From Pirellulales bacterium (GTDB lineage Bacteria; Planctomycetota; Planctomycetia; Pirellulales; JAEUIK01): 64,000 bases of DNA. Location of the stretch: contig JAHBXR010000029.1 of the NCBI GenBank assembly GCA_019636335.1, positions 1 to 64,000 of the forward strand, given 5' to 3'. The first letter of the stretch is position 1. Each line of letters begins with the position of its first letter. The notes below the pieces were generated by a model, which was not told the DNA's origin, ran no database searches, and saw only the letters and a program-made list of their open reading frames with translations. A program made the position numbers and the translations under genes. This document shows, piece by piece, positions 8,227 to 17,766 of the stretch.

Positions 8227-9537
8227 ATGCTCGCGCAAGCAAATCTGGTCGTGACCAACCTGGGTGAGCGCCGCCACCGTTCACCTCTCTGCCTGTCGAC
8301 AACGCCAGGTGACGGCATTGGCGATTTCGTGCTGGACGAAGCACGCGTGCGTTACGTCATCGAGTTGCCAGACGGCCGTTCCCCCGACGCCACGCAGGAC
8401 CTGCTGTTCGAAAAAGCCGGCCCGCGCGAGCAGATCTTTTTCGATCCGCCGCAGACGAACGTCGCCATCGTGACCTGTGGAGGACTCTGCCCGGGTCTGA
8501 ACAATGTCATCCGTTCGTTGTTTCTCGAATTGCACCACAACTACGGCGTGGCCAACGTGTGGGGCATTCGCTACGGCTATCGTGGTCTGAACCCGCGCGA
8601 GGGGGACCCGCCGATCTTGCTCACGCCGCAGTTCGTCGAGAACATCCACCGGCAGGGTGGCACGGTGCTCGGCTCGTCGCGCGGGCCGCAGGATCCCGCG
8701 GTCACGGTCGATTTTCTCGTCGAGCATCAGATCAGCGCACTCTTTTGCCTGGGGGGCGATGGCACGCAACGGGGCGCCGAGGCCATCCATCAGGAGGTGG
8801 CACGACGCAAGTTGCCGATCGCGGTGATTGGCATTCCCAAGACCATCGACAACGACATCCCCTACGTCACGCAGACGTTCGGCTTTTCGACCGCGCTGGA
8901 AAAGGCCAAAGAAGTGATCGACGGCGCGCACGCCGAGTCGAAAGGGGCCCCGCGCGGCATCGGCCTGGTCAAAGTCATGGGGCGCGATGCCGGATTCATC
9001 GCCGCCGGAGCCACGATCGCCAGCCAGGAGGTCAACTTCGCGCTGATCCCCGAGGCGAAGTTCTCGCTCGACGGGGAAGGGGGCCTGCTTGCCGCGCTGG
9101 CCAAGCGACTCGACGAACGCGACCACGCCGTCATCGTCGTCGCCGAGGGAGCAGGACAAGACCTGCTCGAGGAAGAAACGACCCGCGACGCGTCAGGCAA
9201 TCGCAAACAGGCCGATATCGGACCACCCCTGGCAGCGCGCATCGTGCGCTACTTCGAGTCGATCGACAAGCCGGTGAACCTCAAGTACATCGATCCCAGC
9301 TATACCATTCGCAGCGTGCCGGCCAATGTTGAAGACAGCCTGCTCTGCAACGCCCTGGCGCGGAATGCCGCGCATGCGGCCATGGCCGGCAAGACGGGCG
9401 TCATGATCGGCTATTGGCACGATGCCTACATTCACGTGCCCATTCCAACCGCCGTCGCCACCAAAAAGCGTGTGGCGCCCGAGAGCGAGCTCTGGATGGC
9501 GGTCGAGGCATGTACCGGCCAGCCGCGCTGGCGCTGA
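8227..9537 (+). CDS. ATP-dependent 6-phosphofructokinase, long (group III) clade
   Basis: A 436-residue kinase that phosphorylates fructose 6-phosphate. The N-terminal extension of about 80 residues precedes VAIVTCGGLCPGLNNVIRS, the nucleotide-binding start. GGDGTQRGA has Gly at the position that sets ATP use (PPi enzymes have GGDD), while PKTIDNDI carries the Lys typical of the group III/trypanosome-like clade; KVMGRDAGFIA follows. This combination matches the ATP-dependent 'long' enzymes of trypanosomatids, plants and Treponema. The ATG at 8227 was taken over one 14 codons upstream that would overlap ldh. It belongs with ldh and fbaB. Confidence 0.93.
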   Translation: MLAQANLVVTNLGERRHRSPLCLSTTPGDGIGDFVLDEARVRYVIELPDGRSPDATQDLLFEKAGPREQIFFDPPQTNVAIVTCGGLCPGLNNVIRSLFLELHHNYGVANVWGIRYGYRGLNPREGDPPILLTPQFVENIHRQGGTVLGSSRGPQDPAVTVDFLVEHQISALFCLGGDGTQRGAEAIHQEVARRKLPIAVIGIPKTIDNDIPYVTQTFGFSTALEKAKEVIDGAHAESKGAPRGIGLVKVMGRDAGFIAAGATIASQEVNFALIPEAKFSLDGEGGLLAALAKRLDERDHAVIVVAEGAGQDLLEEETTRDASGNRKQADIGPPLAARIVRYFESIDKPVNLKYIDPSYTIRSVPANVEDSLLCNALARNAAHAAMAGKTGVMIGYWHDAYIHVPIPTAVATKKRVAPESELWMAVEACTGQPRWR

Positions 9538-9574
9538 GGCCCCGACGGCAGGCAAGTCGCGGTCGATGGCCGCG

Positions 9575-11836
9575 CTACTTGGCCATGCGTTCCCAATCCA
9601 GACCAGAATCGTTCTTGATCTGCTTCGACCAGGCGGCCGACAACTCTTGCCGGTCGATCTGCGACGACGAGGCGTAGCGATTGAAGTTCGAGGCCATGAA
9701 CGTCTCGCGCAGCACCGTCTCCGAGGGGGTGGTCGACTCGAGTTGGACCACGTAGGCCACGTCTTCCGGCTGATTCATGGCCACGCCGACCTCGCCCGGG
9801 GCGAGATGGAACACGGTTCGCATGAACGATTGCCCTGCGTCGCTCACTCCCTGGACGGTGCTGAGACGCGGCGGCTGATTCGGCGTCAAACCGACGGGCA
9901 CGCTACCGTGCGTGAGCCAACTGAACGGCCCGGTGCTGGCGACTTCCAGCCCGGCGTCACCGGCAAAGACTTCCTGGAGCGGCTTCTTCGCCTCGCGGGC
10001 ACGAGCGGCCAGCTCTTCGGCATGGGCCAGCGCCAACTTGCGCGCCTCGCGCAGCTTCCACTCGCGCACGACTTGCTCGCGCACCTGCTCGAAGGTCGGC
10101 ACGAACTCCTTGACCTCGTTCGTCTTCCAGAAGAGGTAGCGATTGCCGAGGAAATCTTGCGATTCGCGAATGAAGAACGGACGCAACGACTGGAACGCCA
10201 CGATCCCGAACGGCTGCCGATCGACGACCGACTTGCCGATGTCGGTCTCGACCTGCATCTCGACGGCGCTCAGCAGCGGCGTTTCATCGGCGCTGAGACC
10301 GGGGAACTCCTTGATCGCCTCGGCCAGATCGAACTTCGGCGGAACCGGCGGTTCCTGATGGTCGCGGAGCGCGACGTTGAACTTCTGGAACTCGTCGTAA
10401 TGCTCGTCGTAGAAGGCGGTCATCTTTTCGCGCAGCTTGGCGAAGTCCGCCTCGATGTCCTTGTAGATGCGCTCGAACGCCAGTTGCTGGCGGATGCGCT
10501 TCTCAACCTTCCACAGCGGCTCGAACTCGGGACGCGGACCGTCGCGCAGGTCGGAAGGCAGGCTCCACTGCTCCGAAAGCCGATTCAGTTGATCCTCGAA
10601 GCTGAGCGGCGCGGTCGATTCGAGTTCCTGTCCGCCATCCGTCGGGGGAAACGTGACGGCCGACGTATCGGCCTGAGCCAGCAGCAAGTCGTCTCCCGCC
10701 TGACCGGAAAGGGCCGCCTCGCTGCCGCCGTGCGACGACTGTTGATCCGCCGCGGGCGTTTCCTCCGAGGCGGGCTTCTCGTCGGCAGGCGATGCTTCCG
10801 TCGCCGGAGCGTCGGCGGGCGTCTCTTCCTGGGGAGCGTCTTCGGCCGGCTTGTCGCTGGCGGGCTCTTCCGCGGCCTCCTCGTCCGCTTTCGGCTCTTC
10901 TTCGGCCGGCGGATCGAAATCGGAATACGGGAAGCGATCCTTGTTCTTTTCGTAGAACTCCTTCACTTCCTCGTCGGTCACCTTCTCCTCGGCCACCTTC
11001 ATCAGTGCTTCGAGATCGGCCTTGGCGTATTGGAACTGCGCCTTCGCCGGCTGATAGAAGCCTGGCTCTGGGTCGCCCGGTACCGCCGGCTGACCCTTGA
11101 ACTCCTCGAAGTAGGCCCGCAATTCGGCGTCGGTCGGCTCGGACACCTGGCCGACAAAATCCTCGACCTTGACCGGCAGAACCTGAGCCGTCGCGGTTTC
11201 GTTGGTGCGACGAAACAGCTCCCAGCGCGCGGCGGGGGGCAAGCTGCGCAGCGGATCGGAGGTGATGTTCTCCATGTACGAGACCATCAAGATTCCGCGC
11301 AACCCGTCGAACAACTTGCCCTGCGTCAGGTTCATCGAAGTCAGCAGGTTGCGAATCTGATCGGACGTCAGCATGTTGAGCGTGACGTAGCGCAGGAATT
11401 CGTTGACGCTCGAATCGCTGACCACCACTCCCAGTTCGGTCGCCTTCCGCTGCAGCACGTACTGCTGGATGACCGATGCCTCGGTGGCCGGATTCAACAT
11501 GCCGAAACGCTGCATCTGCGACTGAAGCAGGTTGAACAACTGCTGGTCGTTCAGGTTCGGCAGCGCTTTTTCCTGGCGGACCGCGACGGCGGTTTCTTGC
11601 ATCAAGCGGAGCAGAAACTGGTTGATGATGTTCCGCGCCTGCAGCATCCGCTGAATCTCGGTCTCGGTCACCTTGCCGAATTTGGTCGTGACCACGACAG
11701 GATCGTCGGTGGGAGTGGAGCTACTTGGCCCCAGGGTGGCAACACTGCCGAAGGCGAAGGCGATCATGAGCATCACCCCTAGCACGGCGAGCCAGATTTT
11801 TTGACGCTTGCGGAACGAACGAAATAGCTGCGACAT
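9575..11836 (-). CDS. Membrane-anchored SurA/PpiD-like chaperone
   Basis: A 753-residue protein. Residues 1-38 (MSQLFRSFRKRQKIWLAVLG..., then a hydrophobic helix) form an inner-membrane anchor facing the periplasm. From about 50 to 230 the sequence follows the SurA N-terminal helical domain: VVVTTKFGKVTETEIQRML, VIQQYVLQRKATELGVVVSD, LRGILMVSYMENI. A Pro/Ala/Glu-rich linker (about 307-372) splits the protein. The C-terminal part is charged and helical, but no clear parvulin active-site pattern is visible, so peptidyl-prolyl isomerase activity is not claimed. The start with Arg/Lys before the helix fits the ATG at 11836. It is divergent from topA. Confidence 0.8.
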   Translation of the reverse strand: MSQLFRSFRKRQKIWLAVLGVMLMIAFAFGSVATLGPSSSTPTDDPVVVTTKFGKVTETEIQRMLQARNIINQFLLRLMQETAVAVRQEKALPNLNDQQLFNLLQSQMQRFGMLNPATEASVIQQYVLQRKATELGVVVSDSSVNEFLRYVTLNMLTSDQIRNLLTSMNLTQGKLFDGLRGILMVSYMENITSDPLRSLPPAARWELFRRTNETATAQVLPVKVEDFVGQVSEPTDAELRAYFEEFKGQPAVPGDPEPGFYQPAKAQFQYAKADLEALMKVAEEKVTDEEVKEFYEKNKDRFPYSDFDPPAEEEPKADEEAAEEPASDKPAEDAPQEETPADAPATEASPADEKPASEETPAADQQSSHGGSEAALSGQAGDDLLLAQADTSAVTFPPTDGGQELESTAPLSFEDQLNRLSEQWSLPSDLRDGPRPEFEPLWKVEKRIRQQLAFERIYKDIEADFAKLREKMTAFYDEHYDEFQKFNVALRDHQEPPVPPKFDLAEAIKEFPGLSADETPLLSAVEMQVETDIGKSVVDRQPFGIVAFQSLRPFFIRESQDFLGNRYLFWKTNEVKEFVPTFEQVREQVVREWKLREARKLALAHAEELAARAREAKKPLQEVFAGDAGLEVASTGPFSWLTHGSVPVGLTPNQPPRLSTVQGVSDAGQSFMRTVFHLAPGEVGVAMNQPEDVAYVVQLESTTPSETVLRETFMASNFNRYASSSQIDRQELSAAWSKQIKNDSGLDWERMAK

Positions 11837-12238
11837 ATCGGGATAGGCCTCGAATACACTCCCAGCCGGCAAAGTCGGCACACTTGACAGCCGGGGGAGG
11901 AGGGACTTATGGGTGACGATTACAATTCTGCCCGACCAGGGCCTTGCATTGTAGGGTTAGACGACGTAAACGCAATGCTAAAAAGGAGTGTGGTGCGGCG
12001 AGCCGGGGCAAAATCGTGCTTGACGTTTGCCACAGCGACGTAGAATTGGTCCCCCGGATGGGCCGTTTCACCGGCCTAATCAGACGATTTCTTTACGTGT
12101 TGCGAGACTTGTAGGATCAAAAGGGAAGGTGACGCGGCGGCTCTCTGCCACGTCCGTCCCCGACGTGTGCTAAAAGCCTTGTTGAATGGGCAGCGACGCC
12201 CGCCAGGCAGTTAGGGCCGATCTCGACTGGATGCACCC
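11837..12238. other. Divergent intergenic region upstream of the chaperone and topA
   Basis: No gene is supported. It must hold the promoters of both flanking genes; one candidate for topA is listed separately. No other structure is recognised. Confidence 0.5.
12020..12046 (+). promoter_or_regulatory. Candidate sigma-70-type promoter for topA
   Basis: ttgacg (12020-12025) and tagaat (12041-12046) are separated by 15 bases, slightly short of the ideal spacing. It would give a leader of about 185 bases before the topA start. Weakly supported. Confidence 0.35.
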
Positions 12239-14929
12239 ATGGCGAAAAAAGCAAGCAAGCGCGAAGGCAAGGCACTCGTGATCGTCGAGTCCCCCGCCAA
12301 GGCACGCACGATCAGCAAATTCCTCGGCAACGACTACGTGATCGAGGCCAGTATCGGCCACGTTCGCGATCTGCCCGAGGGGGCCAAGGAAGTGCCCGCC
12401 GAGTTCAAGCAGGAGGATTGGGCCTATCTGGGCGTGAACGTCAAGGATCGGTTCGAGCCCATCTACATCGTCTCGCGGGGCAAGAGCGAGCAGGTCCGCA
12501 AGCTGAAGGGGCTGCTGAAAGAGGCGAACGAGCTCTACCTGGCGACGGACGAAGACCGCGAAGGAGAAGCCATCAGTTGGCACCTGCGCGAATTGCTCAA
12601 GCCGAAGGTTCCCGTCCACCGCCTCGTCTTTCACGAAATCACCAAAGACGCCATTCTCGAGGCGCTCGAGCATCCGCGCGACATCGATAACGATCTCGTC
12701 CGCGCCCAAGAGACGCGGCGCATCGTCGATCGTCTCTATGGCTACGAGGTGTCGCCGCTGCTGTGGCGCAAGGTGCGTCCGAAGCTCTCGGCCGGTCGCG
12801 TGCAAAGCGTCGCCATGCGGTTGATCGTCGACCGCGAGCGCGATCGCATGGCCTTCGTCTCCGCCACCTATTGGGACCTGCTGGCCATCTTCGCCAAGCA
12901 GGCCGGCGAACAATTTCAGGCGACGCTCGTGTCGGTCGATGGCCGCAAGTTGCCCGCTGGCAAGGACTTCGACCCCGCTACCGGCAAGATTCGCGACACG
13001 GCTTTGATGGTGCTCGATGAAGCGCAGGTCAAGGACCTGGCCGAACGCCTTCAGACGGCCGAGTTCCGCGTCGCCTCGATCGAAGACAAGCCCTACACGT
13101 CGAAGCCGTACGCCCCCTTCACGACGAGCACGCTGCAGCAGGAAGCGAACCGCAAGTTCCGCTTCACCGCACGGCGCACGATGCAGATCGCGCAGAGCCT
13201 GTACGAGACGGGGCACATCACCTACATGCGTACCGACTCGACAAACCTTTCGACCGAGGCGGTCAAGGCGGCGCGCGATCTCGTTACCTCCCAGTACGGT
13301 CGCGAGTACCTTCCCGATCAACCCCGTACCTACCAGACCAAAGTCAAGAATGCGCAAGAGGCGCACGAAGCCATTCGCCCGGCAGGGCACACCTTCGAGC
13401 GGCCTGAAGACCTGCGCAGCCAATTGAGCGACGAAGAGTTCAAGCTCTACGACATGATCTGGAAACGTACCGTTGCCAGCCAGATGGCCGATGCGCGCGG
13501 TCACCGTATCTCGGTCAGCATCGAAGGAGGGGGCGCTGCCTTCCAAGTCGGCGGAAAGACCATCGATTTCGCCGGATACCTGCGGGCCTATGTCGAAGGC
13601 TCGGACGATCCCGCGGCCGATCTGGCCGATCAGGAAACCGTGCTGCCGCAGTTGGCCGTGGGCGAGACGCTCGATTGCCGCCAGCTCGACTCCAAGAGCC
13701 ACACCACGCAGCCCCCGGCCCGCTATACGGAAGCCACGCTCACGCGGGCCCTCGAAGAACTCGGTATCGGCCGTCCCAGCACCTATGCGGCGATTATCGA
13801 GACGATTCTCAATCGCGAATACGCGCTCAAGCGCGGCAACGCCTTGGTGCCCACCTGGGTCGCCTTCGCTGTCTCGAAGTTGCTCGAAGACCACCTGCCA
13901 CAGCTCGTCGACTACAGCTTTACCGCCAAGATGGAAGACGATCTCGACGCCATCAGCCGCGGCGAAGCGGGACACGTCGATTACCTGCAATCGTTCTACT
14001 ACGGCAACGGTCGATCGGGCCTGAAGCCGCTGTTGGCCGAAAAGGTCGATCAGATCGATGCCCGCGATGTTAGCCGCGTGCAGTTGGGACTCGCTCCCAC
14101 GCCGGGGGGCTTCGACGAGCCGGTCTTTGTCCGCGTGGGACGCTATGGACCGTTCCTCGAGCATGGAGAGCGCCGCGCGAGCATTCCGGACGAAGTCGCC
14201 CCCGACGAGATGTCCCTCTCGAAGGCGCTCGAGATGCTCGAGCAGGCCGGCCAGGGCGAGGAGCCGATCGGCCACTGCCCCGACACCGGCAAACCGGTCT
14301 ACCTGAAGACGGGCCGCTTTGGACCGTACGTCCAGCGGGGCACGCCCGAGGACGAAGAGAAGCCGCAGAACGCCTCGCTCTTGAAGGGCATGACCCCGAG
14401 CGACGTGACGCTGGAAGTGGCGCTCAAGCTCCTCTCGCTGCCGCGCAATCTCGGCAACCATCCCGACAACAACGAGGCGATCGTGGCCTACAACGGCCGC
14501 TTCGGACCGTACATCAAGTGTGGCGACGAGACGCGCTCGCTGCCGGCGGGCATGTCGCCCCTCGACGTCACGCGTGAGGACGCCTTGGCGCTACTCGCGC
14601 AACCCAAGCAGCAGCGGCGAGGCTTCGGCGCGGCGCGCACGCCCCTCAAAGAATTCGAGCCTTCGCCCGTCACGACGAAGCCGGTGCAACTGTTCGAAGG
14701 CCGCTATGGCCTCTATGTCACCGACGGCGAGACCAATGCCTCGTTGCCCAAGGGGCTCACGGCCGAAGAGCTGACCAAGGAACGGGCCTTGGAACTACTG
14801 GCCGAACGCGCCGCCGCCGGCCCCAGCAAGAAGAAGGGGGGCCGCGGAGCGAAAAAGGCCCCCGCCGCCAAGAAGGCGGCATCGCCCAAGAAAGCCGCCA
14901 AGGGCACCAAGAAGGCGGCCTCTAGCTAG
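12239..14929 (+). CDS. topA: DNA topoisomerase I
   Basis: An 896-residue type IA topoisomerase that relaxes negative supercoils by transient single-strand cleavage. The Toprim domain opens with ALVIVESPAKARTISKFLG and includes the metal motif ATDEDREGEA. The active-site Tyr is Y329 in HITYMRTDSTNL. QSVAMRLIVDRER and GIGRPSTYA are further family motifs. The C-terminus has four Topo_C_Rpt-type repeats (GRYGPFLE, GRFGPYVQ, GRFGPYIK, GRYGLYVT) instead of zinc fingers, as in actinobacterial and planctomycete enzymes, and ends in a Lys/Ala/Pro tail (about 860-896) likely to contact DNA. Confidence 0.97.
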   Translation: MAKKASKREGKALVIVESPAKARTISKFLGNDYVIEASIGHVRDLPEGAKEVPAEFKQEDWAYLGVNVKDRFEPIYIVSRGKSEQVRKLKGLLKEANELYLATDEDREGEAISWHLRELLKPKVPVHRLVFHEITKDAILEALEHPRDIDNDLVRAQETRRIVDRLYGYEVSPLLWRKVRPKLSAGRVQSVAMRLIVDRERDRMAFVSATYWDLLAIFAKQAGEQFQATLVSVDGRKLPAGKDFDPATGKIRDTALMVLDEAQVKDLAERLQTAEFRVASIEDKPYTSKPYAPFTTSTLQQEANRKFRFTARRTMQIAQSLYETGHITYMRTDSTNLSTEAVKAARDLVTSQYGREYLPDQPRTYQTKVKNAQEAHEAIRPAGHTFERPEDLRSQLSDEEFKLYDMIWKRTVASQMADARGHRISVSIEGGGAAFQVGGKTIDFAGYLRAYVEGSDDPAADLADQETVLPQLAVGETLDCRQLDSKSHTTQPPARYTEATLTRALEELGIGRPSTYAAIIETILNREYALKRGNALVPTWVAFAVSKLLEDHLPQLVDYSFTAKMEDDLDAISRGEAGHVDYLQSFYYGNGRSGLKPLLAEKVDQIDARDVSRVQLGLAPTPGGFDEPVFVRVGRYGPFLEHGERRASIPDEVAPDEMSLSKALEMLEQAGQGEEPIGHCPDTGKPVYLKTGRFGPYVQRGTPEDEEKPQNASLLKGMTPSDVTLEVALKLLSLPRNLGNHPDNNEAIVAYNGRFGPYIKCGDETRSLPAGMSPLDVTREDALALLAQPKQQRRGFGAARTPLKEFEPSPVTTKPVQLFEGRYGLYVTDGETNASLPKGLTAEELTKERALELLAERAAAGPSKKKGGRGAKKAPAAKKAASPKKAAKGTKKAASS

Positions 14930-15300
14930 GTTGAATCTGCCAGGCGACGAGCCACCTCTGGGGGATTTCACGCTGATTCTTTGCTCCTGGCGTAGACTGC
15001 GCCTAGAGTGAATCGGCAGGCACAACGCGCGTCCCAACGACGCACAAGTGCCGGTCACCCGACCTCTTACCTGGAACGCTACTGAATTTGACCTGACCGT
15101 TTGTCGCAGCGCACAAATTGCTCGCTGCTCGGGTGGCTTGGTAGCCTTTTGCCCGTCCTAAGTTTCTGCTTGGACGTCCTTCCGTTGGGCAAACCTCGCC
15201 GACATTTTTGCAGCGGTCGATTCCGCACCTGTTAGATCGATGCTCGTGTACGTCGACGTGCCAGCCCTTTCTTCTTTGCCAGCCTTAGATATTGCCACAC
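14930..15300. other. Gap between topA and the PEP-CTERM gene
   Basis: No gene is supported on either strand; small minus-strand frames here lack recognisable domains. A weak ttgctc/tagagt pair with 17-base spacing lies near 14980-15010 and is not strong enough to call a promoter. Confidence 0.45.
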
Positions 15301-16575
15301 ATGAAAACGCTTGCCGCTCGGTTCGCCATCGTCTGTATTTCCGTGGGATTGTTTCCCTCCTCGACCGCCTATGCGACGCCACTCTGGCGCCAAGTCGGCG
15401 TGGTGCGCGACGGCGTTAATGGCGTGACAGGTTTGCAAGGCGTTTATGACTTGGTTACCAGTTCCGATGGGCTCTATGCCTACTCGGCGGCCTACACGTC
15501 TAGTGCGATCTCGGTATTTGCTCGAGACCCTGCAACAGGCATGCTCACGCAGCAGCAGGTCTTGCAGGATGATGTCGGCGGCGTAGCGGGCATCGGTGCC
15601 ACGCGTGCCTTGCGTATTAGCCCCGATGGCAAATTCCTCTACGCCGCAGGTCAGAACGACAACTCGATCGCTATTTTCGATCGCAATTCTTTGAATGGTC
15701 AGTTGACGTATCTTTCTTCCTACTCGAATGGCGGAGTATTGAACGGCCTGACGGCCGTTAATGCGATGAACATTTCGAACGACGGCAAGTTCCTATATGC
15801 TTCCAGCGAGCAAAACCATTCGCTGAGTACTTTCGCACGCGATCAATCCACCGGAGCACTGACGTTCGTTGAAACGCTCAAAGACGGCATCGGCCCGACC
15901 ACCACGCTCAACACGATTCGCAGTTTCACGATCACCGACGATGACCGATTTCTCTACGTTCCGGCACGCGATGACAATGATCTGACGCAATTCTCCCGTG
16001 ATCCGATCACAGGAAAACTAAGCGTGGTCCAAGCGCTGATCGACAGCCCCGATTTCTTCGGTCCGACGCACATTGCCTTCAGTCCCACCGGCCAGCACGC
16101 CTATGTCACCGAACAGTTTGGCGATGCCATCTCGCTGTTCGACGTTGATAGCCTGTCGGGAAACCTGACGTTTAAGTCGAGGTATGTCGACACCTTCGGT
16201 GGATTCGATTACCTGGATCTACCCGAAGACGTTACTGTCACGGCAGATGGCAAGTTCGTCCTCGTCTCCGTTGTCCGTGACGATGCTCTGAATATCTATT
16301 TGCGCGATCCCATAACAGGCGAGTTGACCGAACATCAACAGTTCGTCAACACCGTGGCCGGAATCGAAGGATTGAACGGCGCGAGAGAGATTTACCTCTC
16401 TCCCGACCAGAAATTCCTGTACGTGATGGGAGCGGAGGAAAACGCCATCGCGATCTTCACCGTTCCCGAGCCTTCGACATTCGGCATCGCTGCTCTCGGT
16501 CTGGCCGTCGCAGGTGGCATCGCCTGTAAACGTCGCAAGCAGCAGCACCGGCTGGTATCTGCGCCGCACGGTTAG
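15301..16575 (+). CDS. Secreted lactonase-like beta-propeller protein with PEP-CTERM anchor
   Basis: A 424-residue protein with a signal peptide (MKTLAARFAIVCISVGLF...AYA) and about seven propeller blades of the type SPDGKFLYAAGQNDNSIAIF, NDGKFLYASSEQNHSLSTFA, SPDQKFLYVMGAEENAIAIF. This resembles the 6-phosphogluconolactonase/YVTN-type seven-blade family, but catalytic function is not implied. The end, VPEPSTFGIAALGLAVAGGI followed by CKRRKQQ, is a PEP-CTERM sorting signal: motif, helix, basic cluster. Such proteins are processed and displayed at the cell surface or in biofilm matrix. The frame opens earlier with TTG, but ATG 15301 starts the signal peptide. Its TAG stop overlaps the TAA of the convergent GH88 gene. 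Confidence 0.88.
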   Translation: MKTLAARFAIVCISVGLFPSSTAYATPLWRQVGVVRDGVNGVTGLQGVYDLVTSSDGLYAYSAAYTSSAISVFARDPATGMLTQQQVLQDDVGGVAGIGATRALRISPDGKFLYAAGQNDNSIAIFDRNSLNGQLTYLSSYSNGGVLNGLTAVNAMNISNDGKFLYASSEQNHSLSTFARDQSTGALTFVETLKDGIGPTTTLNTIRSFTITDDDRFLYVPARDDNDLTQFSRDPITGKLSVVQALIDSPDFFGPTHIAFSPTGQHAYVTEQFGDAISLFDVDSLSGNLTFKSRYVDTFGGFDYLDLPEDVTVTADGKFVLVSVVRDDALNIYLRDPITGELTEHQQFVNTVAGIEGLNGAREIYLSPDQKFLYVMGAEENAIAIFTVPEPSTFGIAALGLAVAGGIACKRRKQQHRLVSAPHG

Positions 16576-17693
16576 CCGTTCGGTCCCAGCGCCTTCGACA
16601 GCGCCTCGACGAAGAAGAAATCGCCCCACATCACCGATTCGTCCACGCCCAGGTTCTTCTTCGTGTGGTAGACGCCGTGCTGGAGCACGCCCTCCCAGCC
16701 GGGCGTATTGGCCGCCAGGTAGTGCGGCGTACAAAGCTCGTCGAGCATGGCGAGCGCCGTGTCGCGATATTGCGCGGCCCGCTCGGCCGACTTCGTGCGT
16801 CCCGCCAGATCGAGCAACCCGCTGGCGGCAATGGCCGCGGCCGAGCTGTCCTTCTGCGGTCCCCAGGGCAACGGCTGCGACAGGTCGGCATCGAAGTCCC
16901 AATACGGAATGCGATCCACGGGCAGGCTCTTGAGCCAGTAGCCGGCGTTCCGCTCGGCGACCTCGATAAACTCGTCGAGTCCCGTGTAGCCGTACACCGT
17001 GGTGTAACCGTACAGCGACCAGGCCAGCCCGCGTGCCCAGGCACTGTCGTCGCGCAACCCCTGGTGGGTCGACTGCCGCAGGAACTCGCCCGTCTCGGTA
17101 TTGAAGATTCCTTCGTGCGCGGTCGAGCCGTCCGGCCGCACGATCTTGTCGCGCGTCGTGCGGCAGTGCGCGAGGGCGACACGCTCAAGTTCCTTGTCCC
17201 CCGTCTCCCGCGCCGCGTAAAAGATGATCGGCACGTTCATCATGATGTCGATGAACAACGACTCGGGCGCGACGAACGAACGCAGATACTGTCCACGTTC
17301 CATGAAGCGCAGGGCGAGCGTGCGCCCGGCCTGCACGATCACGTCGTTCAAGTGCGGCTCGCCGAACTCCTGGTACCAGGGCAGGTACGTGTTCAGGAAA
17401 ATGAAACCCAGGTCGTGGACGTGGCGGTCGTGCTGGCGATGCTTGAGCAGCTTCGAATAGTGCTCGGCCCGGGTTCGCCACTGGCCACGCCCCGTCCGCT
17501 GGTAGAACTTCCACATCATGCCGGCGAAGAAGCCGCCCGTCCAATCGGTCCACAGCTCGCCGTCGTGATGCCAGCGTCCGCCGGTCGTGTAGATCGGAAA
17601 ATAGTCGGGCGTGCGCTCGATCGTGTCGGCCACCTGCCGTTCGGCGAACTCGAAGGCGCGAGTGTATTCGTGGCGTCGCTGGGCGTCGAGCAT
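16572..17693 (-). CDS. Unsaturated glucuronyl hydrolase, GH88 family
   Basis: A 373-residue glycoside hydrolase with an (alpha/alpha)6 fold that removes the unsaturated uronic acid left by polysaccharide lyases. The two acid residues of the family are seen as D94 in RHVHDLGFIF and D149 in ESLFIDIMMNVP; the substrate-site region THQGLRDDSAWARGLAWSLYGY is also typical. There is no signal peptide, so it probably acts in the cytoplasm on imported oligosaccharides. No lyase or transporter gene is adjacent. nrdR lies upstream on the same strand about 70 bases away and is functionally unrelated. Confidence 0.93.
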   Translation of the reverse strand: MLDAQRRHEYTRAFEFAERQVADTIERTPDYFPIYTTGGRWHHDGELWTDWTGGFFAGMMWKFYQRTGRGQWRTRAEHYSKLLKHRQHDRHVHDLGFIFLNTYLPWYQEFGEPHLNDVIVQAGRTLALRFMERGQYLRSFVAPESLFIDIMMNVPIIFYAARETGDKELERVALAHCRTTRDKIVRPDGSTAHEGIFNTETGEFLRQSTHQGLRDDSAWARGLAWSLYGYTTVYGYTGLDEFIEVAERNAGYWLKSLPVDRIPYWDFDADLSQPLPWGPQKDSSAAAIAASGLLDLAGRTKSAERAAQYRDTALAMLDELCTPHYLAANTPGWEGVLQHGVYHTKKNLGVDESVMWGDFFFVEALSKALGPNG

Positions 17694-17766
17694 GGCAAAT
17701 CGAAAGAGATTTCTAGCGGAAAGTTTCGACAGAAGCAGGAGCGCACCGGCAGCACCGCGGGCGCTG

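Noticed and set aside
9422..11782. 786-residue plus-strand frame opposite the SurA/PpiD-like gene
   Set aside because: It is the antisense of a real gene with strong family features; the composition (Arg/Leu/Gly/His-rich) is typical of GC-rich shadows and no domain is recognisable.
12170..14461. 763-residue minus-strand frame opposite topA
   Set aside because: It covers the topoisomerase coding region on the other strand, has no recognisable domain, and topA is certain.
14980..15010. Weak ttgctc/tagagt promoter pair before the PEP-CTERM gene
   Set aside because: Both hexamers match consensus poorly, and no leader feature supports it.
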